The notes under the pieces were generated by a model that was not told the origin of the DNA, did not search any database, and saw only the letters and a list, made by a program, of their open reading frames with translations. From positions 102,162 through 166,161 of the forward strand of contig WFMF01000400.1 in the NCBI GenBank assembly GCA_011033025.1: DNA of 64,000 nucleotides, in the 5' to 3' direction. Positions 34,601-47,100 of this stretch are shown here, piece after piece; position 1 is the first letter of the stretch, and each line of letters begins with the position of its first letter. Source of the stretch: Beroe forskalii. Lineage: Eukaryota; Ctenophora; Nuda; Beroida; Beroidae. Both the position numbers and the translations under genes were made by a program.

Positions 34601-37600
34601 TCTCGGTGTGCTGAGATATCATTGTGTATCTCAAACCGCGGTTCTTGTTTCAGATCATCAAAGAAGATGTGTTAATGATTCGCCTTTTGTGTAAGTGATA
34701 CGTCACTCAGACATGAAGCAAGTTTTAAACCACATTCTAGGCGTGATTGAATGTATACAAGTAGCTTTGACCACCTAAGCGTGACCGTACTGGACAAGCA
34801 TAGTTCAAGTTGGAAGGAGATTCAACCTTCTTTAAACTGCCAACCTTACCAAATTACTCCTGTTTGCTTGGCACTATTGTCTGTTTTGTACACGCTTGGA
34901 ATATGCTTGATACACAAACTCAGTCAACAATTTATTATGAAAATTCTGCAGTGATAATTAGATAATCTATTGATTGATGGTGGAACCTTATTCCAGTTCC
35001 CGATGTCAAAAAGATAATACCTATGCCATTAAATTTACCGGCGAAATTCACCCAGACTTATACTGTTCATTCAAAAGCTTCAGCTTTGATGGCACTTCAA
35101 GAAGTGTTTAATTGTAGTCCCACTTAAGCAATTTCATGATTTACACCTTAAGTTCTAAAAGACTTAAAACTCATTGATGGCCCTCAGCTCTTGCCACGTA
35201 TCGACAATATTTCGTTCTGTATTCATAACGTGTCATTATTAGACTTCTCGTCCAGAAACACAGACCACTCTTTGCGATGATATGATAAATATTTAATGTG
35301 AGAATGTGCACGAATTTAATACTTTAATACTTAGAAGATATGTTACTCGGTCACCATGCCAACCAAAGATTAATGTGTAATTACTGCAGGGAATTGACAG
35401 GGTCACACGGACATATCCCCCAACTTGGTTGTAGTAATAATTCCCAAATGCTGCAGTTTGTGGATATAGTGACAAGATGAACATCATGAGAGGACTCAAT
35501 TTCATGAAATTCTACCAGAGAAAGTGAATGTCCATGCAATCATGAGAACAAGAAATTTTCCAAGAAATTCTCCCCAAAATATACAATTTGAAGACAGGAA
35601 TGAGGAATGAAAGTTAACGATGATAAGAAACTGAACTGTTGAGGGGTGGGTTGTTACAGGAGGGCTGAAACCTGCCCCTTCCCCTAATTGTACTTTTGTA
35701 CCAAATAATGTGTTGCTGTACGTATTCCATAGAGCCACCTGGTGCATCGTGCATTGTTACGCTGCCCCCAGCTGCCGAATCTTGAGTTTCCCAACATTGT
35801 GAGGCGGGTGATCTGCCGTTGGAAACGTTAAAATGTTACCATTTAAAATGTGCCTTATATAGCTTGTTGAGGTGTGAGACCTACTTAATCCAAATTATTG
35901 GCAAAGGGACATTATGCAGTGCAATAAACGGTGAAATTAATTTGTGAAATTGTGTGAAATTGATTTGTGAAATCAGAACTAAAACTCCAATATATATCCG
36001 AATAAAAGAGGCATTGTGGAATATTCAAAAGTACAGTTCATCTAATTGATACTCTGCACCCATGATTCATTTAAAAACTTAAAATTGGGTCGTTGCAAAT
36101 CATACATTTTGAATTGTACGGCTGGTCGTTTTCCAGTGAGATAGACTTTGAAATTCGCATGCATTTAATAGAAGAATTTATGTGAATGATTGATGGTATT
36201 TTAAATCAGTTCATCGGTCCACGGTAATTTTACATTTTAAGCGAATCAAAATACGATTTTGATATCGGTTTGAAAATTTTCACTTGCTTAGATTTAAGGA
36301 ACAAAGTGATTGAAACTGTATTTGATATGCTTTTGTTCATAGGTTCCTACACAGAACTGGTGAAATTTAAAAGTTTTGAGACGCTCATGAAATGATTTGG
36401 TCCGTGCATCGTTTTCTTGGAATAAACGTGATTCCCTTGATTTCTGTGAAAATTCTGTTTACCAGGCTCAGTAACGTATGACTACAATTATTTCGCTAAT
36501 TATCGCTGCCTATATCGCCGGTTAAATCATCCTTCTCTTACCTTTCGTAGAATGGTATTGCTCGGGGATTTAGGGTGTACTTTTAATTATTTGCTAATTC
36601 AAACGATAGTTATACATTTGGTTATTGAAAAGGATTGTACATTCGAATTATAACGAGGTGACATCCCCATCAAAGCTCTCTGGTAATATCCCACTATCAG
36701 TGTTGAATAGATTAATCCCTTACCATTATGTCATTCGTTAAACATGAATAGGTAAGCATGACTTGGGTGCAGGACCCCGTTTCCCTCTCTTACCTTATTT
36801 ATGATATCAACGTTACACACACCAATCTTCCAAGTTCGTATGATCAAGGAATGATGTCATGGTCATTTCCAGAGTCACTCCTTTTCTGATCTTCATCCCT
36901 GAATTAATTCTAGTCCATATCTCAATCTACGATTTATCAGCAGATTATCAAGTTTCATTCGTTGTCCATTGATCTGGTAATTCACTTAAACGCCCTGATA
37001 ATAAACTCAATAACCCTACCCTACCTCCCAATACGCTATACTCATGCCCACTGCTCACTGCCTAGTGATATCTGGGATTTTACCCCGGACATCACCACAA
37101 ACATAGAACATCCGTACTGTGCTCGATCGAACATGTACTGTACATTCACGAGTGTATGTTATTATAGTTATTAAAATGATATGAAGTATGATTATTATTA
37201 TTAATAATAATGTGTTTCTATAAAACGTGGACAGTATTCCTCTCTTCTCTGACAACAAACTACATGGCACAATGTACATTCATGTATGGAATTGTATGAA
37301 ATGCACCTGAAATGAAATCATATAAACATGAGGTCACAGCTACAATTACTAAAATTATTGCCGTAAGAAGGTAGTCTTTCAAATTGTAATAGACAGTTTA
37401 CCAAAGGCTGGTTAATGCAGCTTTCTTAGGGGTTTATATATGCCCTTAACGCATGAAAAGGGATATGGTAGGTATGTAACATGTTATTTTGAAACTTGCG
37501 ACTCTAAACGGCTCAAAATATCAAGTTGCAACTTTTCAGCAAGGTAATTCTAATTCAAAACTCTCAACTCACCCGCAGTGACATAATGCATCGTAGGACG

Positions 37601-38032
37601 GTGCGTTTATATAGATTTAGACATAGAACTTAGTAATTTTGAATGAGTGAGGTTTTTTCTCTGTGTGCATTGGATCCATGCTTCCCGTTTGGTAGCAGGA
37701 CCCCGTGATAAAACAAACGAATGTTAACTATGTAGATAATCACATGTTTTCAAAAGCTTCCAAACTAAACCGTCCTCGTATCAGTAAACAGTTAGTAAAA
37801 CTTCTACCACTTGAATACAACTGCACTCCTGTAACCTAATGACGATGATCACGTAATAACATGATTTTCGAAATCTTCTGAAATCTGACGATAAAATTCT
37901 CGTATCAGTAATAACGTTTTAACCTCCTGGGTTGCTATTTCAGTTTTGAAAGCTTCTGATCTAAAACTTCCTCGCTTAAAATTCCCGATCACCTGATCAC
38001 ACTTTTTCTCTTCTAACACTGCCCTGTTTCAG
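31693..38032. other. Long AT-rich region with few signals
   Basis: No firm gene. A frame ending at 32312 after a TATACGCAG acceptor-like site (32133-32141) has protein-like composition (NIKTEYATQRPNPREINTIM) and could be a terminal exon of something unknown. The frame at 33290-33502 (KLSFKLRTVVFHGG) is similarly unproven. GT-rich tracts lie at 34248-34330. The N-lobe exons expected for the kinase-like gene starting at 38033 should lie here but I did not find them. Confidence 0.4.
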
Positions 38033-38197
38033 TTCCGCGGCAACCAGGACTACTTCATCCACCAGATAGAGACGCGTAAGGCATGTCCGTTGGAAGGGGT
38101 CGCCAAACTCCTGCGCTACAGCTGCGACACCAAACACCTGATCCTGGTGTACGAACACTTCGAACTGGGACCTCTTACCAGCCTGGTAGCTGCCCAT
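38033..38197 (+). CDS. Kinase-like gene, exon with beta4-hinge-helix D
   Basis: Bounded by CCTGTTTCAG and GTACGTGG; 165 bases, 55 whole codons. It encodes GVAKLLRYSCDTK and LILVYEHFELGPLTSLV, the pattern of strand 4 to the hinge (LVYE..xxGxL) in tyrosine-kinase-like kinases. The earliest exon I can support. Confidence 0.65.
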
Positions 38198-41100
38198 GTA
38201 CGTGGAAATTAGTATTCACTCTCAATCTCTCTTACAGAGTTTGAGTTGCCAACACTGCACACGTGTGATTGGTGGTATTGAGAGTGTGACATCATTTTCT
38301 AGGTTTAGAATCCTAAATTGATGACGTTATACCGGGTATTTTTAGTGTACGACAAATTGTATGAATTTGACTCTGATTACCTAAACCTCGCTTCTCCCTG
38401 CTCTGAAGAGCCTTCATTCTCGGGGTTGTTTAACTGTAGGCCTTATTTACCTTATCTTGAATTTCACTTCGGATATATTAAATGAAATTACCGGGCGGCT
38501 CAACACGCTTTCGGGGGTGGTTGGACTTGTTATGAGCTCATTAGAAAATTGGCATCACGTTTTAAAAGACCCCTCGTTGTCTCTGCGATGTATCGTGTTA
38601 TACAAGGTTGTGGGTTACCATGAAATCTTCATATTTACACTTATTAACACTTTTGCAGCACAAGCTACCGAAACTCAACTGGGCTGCAAGAGTTCAAATC
38701 GTGTACGACATTGCCACCGTGATAAACAAGCTTCATGTGAAATACCAGACAGCCCATCTTAATATAACCAGGTGATATTACATAATTAATTGCACTAGCA
38801 GATTACGTACGGGGGACGTTTGTAGGCGCATTCTTTTCGTTCTTACGTGTATACAACTGATTAGCACACACACCAAATTCCTCATGAAATTATCAATACT
38901 ATCATGTTCTAAACACTTGATTGTTACAGCTTGTTATGGTGATAATTTCTGTTTGGAATGTTAAAAGCGCCGCTCAGCAGGATTATCAAATTTCAGTGAG
39001 AACGTTTTCCTCGACCGACACTACCAGTGTAAAGTAGGGGATTACGGACGAGCCACAGACAACCTGGAATTTAATTCAAACACAAGGAAATATAATTTTA
39101 GCGATTTTCACAGTATTTTGGTACAACGATTACTCGAAAACTAGTCGTCACATTTTGATGAAACTTTCCAGTTATCTCAAGCATGACCCAGAGAACATAA
39201 AAACGTCAAAAAACTAGGGGGTCTATATGCTAACTTACGAGCTATATTCAAACACAAGGAAATATAATTTTAGCGATTTTCACAGTATTTTGGTACAACG
39301 ATTACTCGAAGACTAGTCGTCACATTTTGATGAAACTTTCCAGTTATCTCAAGCATGACCCAGAGAACATAAAAACGTCAACAAACTAGGGGGTCTATAT
39401 GCTAACTTACGAGCTATATTCAAACACAAGGAAATATAATTTTAGCGATTTTCACAGTATTTTGGTACAACGATTACTCGAAGACTAGTCGTCACATTTT
39501 GATGAAACTTTCCAGTTATCTCAAGCATGACCCAGAGAACATAAAAACGTCAAAAAACTAGGGGGCCTATATGCTAACTTACGAGCTATATTCAAACACA
39601 AGGAAATATAATTTTAGCGATTTTCACAGTATTTTGGTACAACGATTACTCGAAAACTAGTCGTCACATTTTGATGAAACTTTCCAGTTATCTCAAGCAT
39701 GACCCAGAGAACATAAAAACGTCAAAAAACTAGGGGTCTATATGCTAACTTACGAGCTATATTCAAACACAAGGAAATATAATTTTAGCGATTTTCACAG
39801 TATTTTGGTACAACGATTACTCGAAAACTAGTCGTCACATTTTGATGAAACTTTCCAGTTATCTCAAGCATGACCCAGAGAACATAAAAACGTCAAAAAA
39901 CTAGGGGGTCTATATGCTAACTTACGAGTTATATTCAAACACAAGGAAATATAATTTTAGCGATTTTCACAGTATTTTGGTACAACGATTACTCGAAAAC
40001 TAGTCGTCACATTTTGATGAAACTTTCCAGTTATCTCAAGCATGACCCAGAGAACATAAAAACGTCAAAAAACTAGGGGGCTATATGCTAACTTACGAGC
40101 TATATTCAAACACAAGGAAATATAATTTTAGCGATTTTCACAGTATTTTGGTACAACGATTACTCGAAAACTAGTCGTCACATTTTGATGAAACTTTCCA
40201 GTTATCTCAAGCATGACCCAGAGAACATAAAAACGTCAAAAACTAGGGGGTCTATATGCTAACTTACGAGCTATATTCAAACACAAGGAAATATAATTTT
40301 AGCGATTTTCACAGTATTTTGGTACAACGATTACTCGAAAACTAGTCGTCACATTTTGATGAAACGTTTTCCAGTTCTTAGGTCAGCATGACCCTTGACA
40401 TAAAAACGTCAAAAACTAGGTCTAGGCAGTTATTTTCAAACACAAGGAAATATAATTTTGTACAAATACTGTGAAAATAGTCGTCACATTTTGTTTGAAT
40501 AAAGTTAGCAAATTTAAAAATTTTTGTTTTCTATGTTCTTACGAGGTCACACATTGAGATAACTGGAAAGTTTCATCAAATGTGACGACTAGTTTCGAGT
40601 AATCGTTGTACCAAGATACTGTGAAAATCGCTAAAATTATATTTCTTTGTGTTTGAATATAGCTCGTAAGTTAGCATATAGGCCCCTAATTTTTGACGTT
40701 TTATGTTCTTTGGGCCCTGCTTGACCCGACTGGAAAGTTTCATCAAAATTTGACGACTAGTTTTCGAGTAATCGTTGTACCAAAATACTGTGAAAATAAA
40801 AACTAAAATTATATTTCCTTGTGTTTGAATATAGCTCAAACAAACAGTTTTTGGTAAGTGTGTGAATTATAGCTCGTTTAGCATATAGACCCCTAATTTT
40901 TGACGTTTTCATGTTCTCTGGGTCATGATTGAGATAACTGAAAGTTTCATCAAAATGTGACGACTAGTTTCGAATAATTGTTGTACCAAAATACTGCGAA
41001 AATCGTATTTTGTTACAGATCATACACCGAGTTTTCCGCAGTATTCTTGGTACACTTTTGATTTAGGTCTTAGTGCACGATAGAGAGGGACCTAAGTGTA

Positions 41101-44100
41101 CCAAGTGTACCAAATTATGGGATTTGGTACAAGTGTATATAACTCGAAAATTAGTCGTCACATTTTGATGAAACTTTCCAGTTAGCTCAAGCATGACCCA
41201 AAGAACATAAAACCATCAAAAAATTAGAAGGGCTATATGCTAACTTACGAGCTATATTCAAACACAAGAAAATATAATTTTAGCGATTTTCTCAGTATTT
41301 TGATACAACGATTGCTTGAAAACTGGTCGTCACATTTTAATAAAACTTTCCAGTTAGGTCGAGCATGACTAGAAGAACATAAAACTGTCAAAAATAGAGG
41401 GTCTATATGCTAAATTTCGAGATATATCCGAACACAAGGAAATACCATTTTTCTTTTGTTTTGTTATAGCTCGGAAGTTAGCTTATAAACCACTCAATTT
41501 TTTGACGTTTTTATGTTAGTTGGTCCATAGTCGACCTAATTGGAATTTCTCATAAAAATGTGACGACCAGTATTCGAGTAATCGATGTACCAAAATACCG
41601 TAAAAATCGCTAAAATAACATTTCCATGTGTTCGATTATATCTCGAAAGTTAGCACATAGACCTACCAATTTTTTGACGTTTCTATATTCTTTGGGTCAA
41701 GCTTGACTTAACTGAAAAGTTTCTTCAAAATCTGACGAGTAGTTTTCGCAAAATTGTTGTACCAAAACACCTTACTTTCGGCAGTATTCTTGGTACACTT
41801 TCGATTTATGTCCTACTGCACGATACTTTATTTGGTTTATGTTTGGAACGCGGGAGGTCATTTTGTTGTAATGATATCATTGACCAAGCGCAACTTCGAT
41901 GCATATGTACGCGCGCGCGAGGCGCGGTGCGCCGCAACGAGCAATGAACTAGAACTACATGCGCACAACGGTTCTGCATTGAGCAGATTTCAGTTTTTTC
42001 TATATTCGCTTTTTTCATGATGTACTTCGGGGTTGTCTGTGAAATCAAGCGAACCATTCTGCAGCTGCAGTATGATCCACCTATACCCCCCCCCCATTTC
42101 TTTGAGGACGGCGACATTTTCAGTTTTGCATGTTTTGACGCGTTTTGGATGCTTTTTGTCGCGTTTTGGACGATCTATGTCGCGTTATGAGACTTTCTGG
42201 ACACTTTTGTAGCGCTTTTGACGCTTTACGGACACAATTCAACGAAAATCGACGTTTCCAGTTTCTGTCGCCGCCCCCTTGAAATGGGGCACAAAGAGAA
42301 AAGTTCGGAAATTGGTTGAATTCTGATTCGTCTTGACGAGAAGAACTCATTGGAATTGGTAACATTCTTTAGCTAATGCCGAAATGTGCTGAAAACATGA
42401 CATAGAAAAGATAAGAAAAATTGAGCAAATCCATGCGCCCAAAAAGTTGGTATCTCTCCCATATAAACGGCTCTGAGTGACGTCACAGATCTAAACGTCA
42501 AACCAAAACCCTAACCTTAATCCTAACCCTAACCCTAACAAATCCTGACCCTAATCCTGACCCTAACCCTAGTCCTTAAAGCGCTAGGTGCGCTTAATTA
42601 TATTTTTCTGAGTGACGTCATTGTCATAGATAATGAAGGCTCCCGTTTATATGGGAGACGTACCAAAAAGTTGGTTATCCTGATTCGTCTCGATGAGACG
42701 AACTCATTGGTACAATTCTTTAGCTTGCCGAACGTACAATTAAGCTCTGAGAGCCATATATTTCTTCTGGCCTAAATTTGCTAAAAACTTGAAAACACCC
42801 AAAAGAAAATATCGGAAAAAAATGGACAAATCCATAAAAGTTGCTAATTCTTTAGCTTGTCGAACGTAAAATGAAGCTCTGAGAGCCATATCTTTCTTTT
42901 GGCCAAAATTTGCTGAAAACACCAAATAAAAAATTTCGGAAAAAATGGAAAAATCCAAGCGCCCGAAAAGTAGGTTTTTCTGATTCGTCTCGACGAGACG
43001 AACTCATTGGTACCATTCTTTAGCTTGCCAAACTTAAAATGAGGCTCTGAGAGCCATTTCTGTCTTCTGGCCGGAATATCCAGCTGATATCACCGCATGA
43101 AAAATTTCTGAAAAAATGGACAAATCCATAAAAGTTGGTTATTCTGAGTCGTCTCGACGAGACGAACTCATTGGAATACCAAAACTGGGCAGAAAGTCTC
43201 TTCCCGTAAACATGTTGGCAACACCAATTTGCTCCTGGCATATAATAGGTACGGGATTCGTTCCTATCCACAGTAGCCCTGGCAACAGGGACATCCCAGC
43301 GGAAGGTCCCGTGCTGGGGACTCTGTTTGGTTCTCTTGTAGATCCATCCCCGTTTAGTAGTATACTGCGTCCCGTTTAAGTTCGTAAATATTAAGTCAAC
43401 ATTTTCATTCTTAGAAATTGTCTTATGGGCAAATGACTAACGTCATTTCAGAGAAAAATGATGAACATTTATGGTAAATCTTCTATAACTGTTGTTATTG
43501 ACACAAATTGTCCATCGCTTCCCAACTTAAGACGTCAAAAGAGAAAAATTTTGTAGTTTCTTGAACCCCCTCATTTCAGCTCGTTCCAGGAAAGTCATAG
43601 TGGTAAATGTAGCTATTGATTTCCATAGAAGATGATTCTTTTGAGTGTCAGCCATAGTCAGAAATCAACCCGAGTCAAATCTTGGGAGTAGAGAGGCCAT
43701 GACACTAAGATATTTTTCCTTACTGCTCTCTTTGGAAAATCCATGTCAATAATGGATCGATTTTTGTGAGCCTGGATTTGAGGTGTTCTATTTGCGTGAA
43801 CCATGACGACTTCAGCATGTGTTTCTACATCAGCTGAGTCAAAAACGACAGACAATCATAGTGAATATGCCCATTAACCTTATGGGAGCCATTTTCGTTG
43901 AATTATTAAGGAAAATGAAGATTCCGCTGTCATGAGCAGTTCCATGGTCACAGAATTTCTCGTTGATACACTGGAGAGAACCAGGGGTCGGTAAAATTTT
44001 GGTGCGGTATCCAGGTTCCTTCCTGGAAACCCATCGAATCTTTCAAAGTGATGACCTCAAATGCACATTTCAATAACATTTATTTTTTACACTTCCAGTC

Positions 44101-47100
44101 AACGTGAAGAAATATGTACTCAAACTTCTGAAAACCAAATCAGGCCAAATTATGCCTAAATTTTCATCTAACTCCAATCTACAGTAACATTTAGGGTTTT
44201 ATCTCTATTGCAGTAGATACAGACTGCAGAGTGTATTTCAAATTTGCGAACTTAAAGCGGACACCCTATAATTCGGTGAGTAATAATGTCGAGCCTCGAA
44301 GGGGCGAGCCACTATAACGAACCGTTTTACCTACTAATACTGCACCCACTATAAGGGACGAATATATTTTGAAAGATTTGATTCGAAAACCACTCGTTTT
44401 TAGCAGTTTCGCGAGAGAAATTATTCAAATATTATGTACGTCCTTGCTAGCAATTGCAGTATTATTATAGTATTCTTTTATAGTACTCTGACTGCAAATT
44501 ATATTTTGTCGACTCCCGGCAATAACCGATTATAAAAAAATATCCGAAGAAGATTGGAGTTAAATTAACTTTTTATTGTTGAGACTCTCGTGTTGGGGCA
44601 AGTTAGTTAGTTAAAATGTGACGATGTACTTAATTACGTAACTCAACATAATTTGACCATGGTATAAATAGCCGGAGAGTTTTTTGAGAATCACACGTTC
44701 CCATAAAAACTTTTAATTTCGATGCTGTTAGCCTTGTGGTTGGGAATTTTGGAAATCATGATATTCATTATTTTTCTCCGTGATTTCTCCTAAGCTAAAG
44801 AGATTAATATAGGAAAATCTTCATTTGGGGTTCAAATTTGAGGATTTCTAAATTCCCACCCTTAATTCTAACACCGCAATTATATTCCACTAAAATACGC
44901 CTCATCATGCAGCCCGAATGCAATTAATCTTGTTTAAGATTTAAGATTTATTATCGATCTGCAGTTTACAGCAATCTTGGATTGCTGTAAACTTCAGGTC
45001 GTTAATAAATCTAAAATATTGATTTCAATCCTTGTCCGAGTTAGGATTTTGATGTGGCATACATTACCGATTCTGACGGCGTTAATAACAGCATCTACTG
45101 TGCATCTTGGATCATGTTCTCAAAGCATAGATTTTGCAGACATCCACTTCACCCTTCTGGACACCCGGACTCAGGATTTTAACAGGACCCGGAAGCCCAG
45201 TGTGGGTGTGTTGATGGTGGAACTGGCGGGGAGGGAAGGTCGCTTCTTCCAAGTGTGTCCGGGTAGTCTACCTTCCGCTGTCAGTGACGGACTCTGCAGG
45301 GTCTGGGGTCATGAGAGGGCTGTAGCAGTATTCCCGGTAGGAGCACCCGCAACCGATAAGGAAAAGAATTGGTTTTTCCCTTTAAAAAGTTTGAAAACAA
45401 ACATTAAAGACTTCAGAGTTTCTCCAACAGATGCAACCCGCAGTACAAGTTTTGAAACCTATTCAAAAGGGCCCAAAATTTGGGGTTTTTTCTGGGGCCC
45501 CCGAACCAAACCGGGGTCCAGAGGGTCTTTTCCCAACGATTCTTGGGGAAGGGGGCCCCCAAGGGGGCCCCTTTCCGTTTTGAAGGGAAATTGAGGGTGG
45601 GCCCTTTTTGCAGGGTTTCTGAGGAAAAAAGGGAAAAATATTGGGGGAAAAAAAAAGGGGAAATTTGGGGTGTCCTGAAGCCCTTCGAAAAAGATGCAAA
45701 ATTTAGTATTCAAAAACGATTGCCCCCCCGCCATTCAGAATGGGGTTGCGGGATTGGGGGGGTTTAAACGAGACTTTTAAATTTTGAAGGAGTTCCCCCA
45801 TCCAGGCTTTGGGGATGAAACCCCGGCTAACTTAGGATGAGGGCCCCCCCAGGTTAAACCAACGGCTCCGCTTTTTGTTGGAGAAAATCCCCTAAATTTT
45901 TCCAAAACCAGTGGGCGGGGGGAAGGGGTTTCTTGGGGCCCTGAACCCAAACGAAGGGGTCTGCGGGGGCTTCAGAGGCCCCCCACAAAAACAGACTGCA
46001 CAGGGCAGGCCAGGGGGGGGCGAGGCCCGAATTCCCGTGCACAAGAACGTCCCGGTGCTTCCCCAAAAAGTTGGAAAAAGGACCCAGGGGAACTGAGAAG
46101 ACCAGGAGGGGAGCAGCTTCCTAAGGCAAAATTAAACCCCGGTTTTTTTACCGAGAAAAGATTTTTATAAAAAAAAAATGGGGAGAAAGTACTGGGAGTT
46201 AAAAAGGGGAAACAAAACGTCAAAAGGGGGAGGGCAAATTTGAAGGGGGCTTTCCCCCGTTGGATCAACGATGGGTTTTTTGACGGGAAGCCCTCTGGCC
46301 CTGAAGCCCCCAACCCCCGAGGGGTTTTCAACAGCACACAAGTTTTTATCCCCAAAGGTTTCTTTTTATTTAATGGACCTTGTGGCGGGGAAAAAATTTT
46401 GGGGAAAATTTTTTTTTTTTCTAGATCATCCCCGAAGTTTAAAAAAACCCATTTTTTTTATTCTGTTTTTTGTTGGGGATGGTAGATCCCCATTTTGTCC
46501 AAGATTATCAGAACGTTTTATCAATCATCAACATAAGAATTGAAAAATGATGGGTTCCCCAGAAAACATTTGGGATGGTTTTTTGAGTTTTATTAGGAAA
46601 CGGAGCCCGCCCCAACCCCCAAACATGATTCCCCCGGATTAAAAATTTACACTTTAGGAATAATTTTAATTTTTTTCAAGAAAGGGGAAATTCCCCAAAC
46701 TCTTCAAGGGGCAAGAATTTTTGGGGAGGTTTGACCCCTTTAATTGGGGGATGTTGGGATGGGTCGATAAGGGGGGGAAAATGAGGCAAATCTTCCCAAA
46801 TTTCGGTTTTTGAAAAATGACGGGGAAAGTGAACTTCTGACCCTTCAGACAGTGCAACGAGAGATAACCAATCTCAGCATTTCTTGGAGAACGATAAGAA
46901 AGCTCCTGGATCTGATGTTTTCTGATAACTACGGGAAAATCAGTAGGAAAAGGATCCACTTTTATGGTAACAATGGTGTCTGCCTTTTCAAGTTCTTTGT
47001 AAAAAGCGATGACCCTCAGAGAATCTACGTTTGGTCAGTGATAACTTGCCACTTTGCATGTGTAGCTGTGATCAGCATCTGTTATGTTCTGATAAACCTC

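Noticed and set aside
39065-40440. 172-bp satellite as centromeric alpha-like satellite
   Set aside because: The length is suggestive, but eight units within a gene intron and no CENP-B-like box are not evidence of a centromere.
43193-43337. Reading 43193-43248 in a different frame with a 25-base intron
   Set aside because: A 25-base intron is implausibly short; the continuous frame gives a better kinase match (GTGFVPI, TLFGSLIITEL).
45454-46543. Several overlapping frames rich in Gly, Pro, Phe and Lys
   Set aside because: They come from inflated homopolymers in low-quality sequence.
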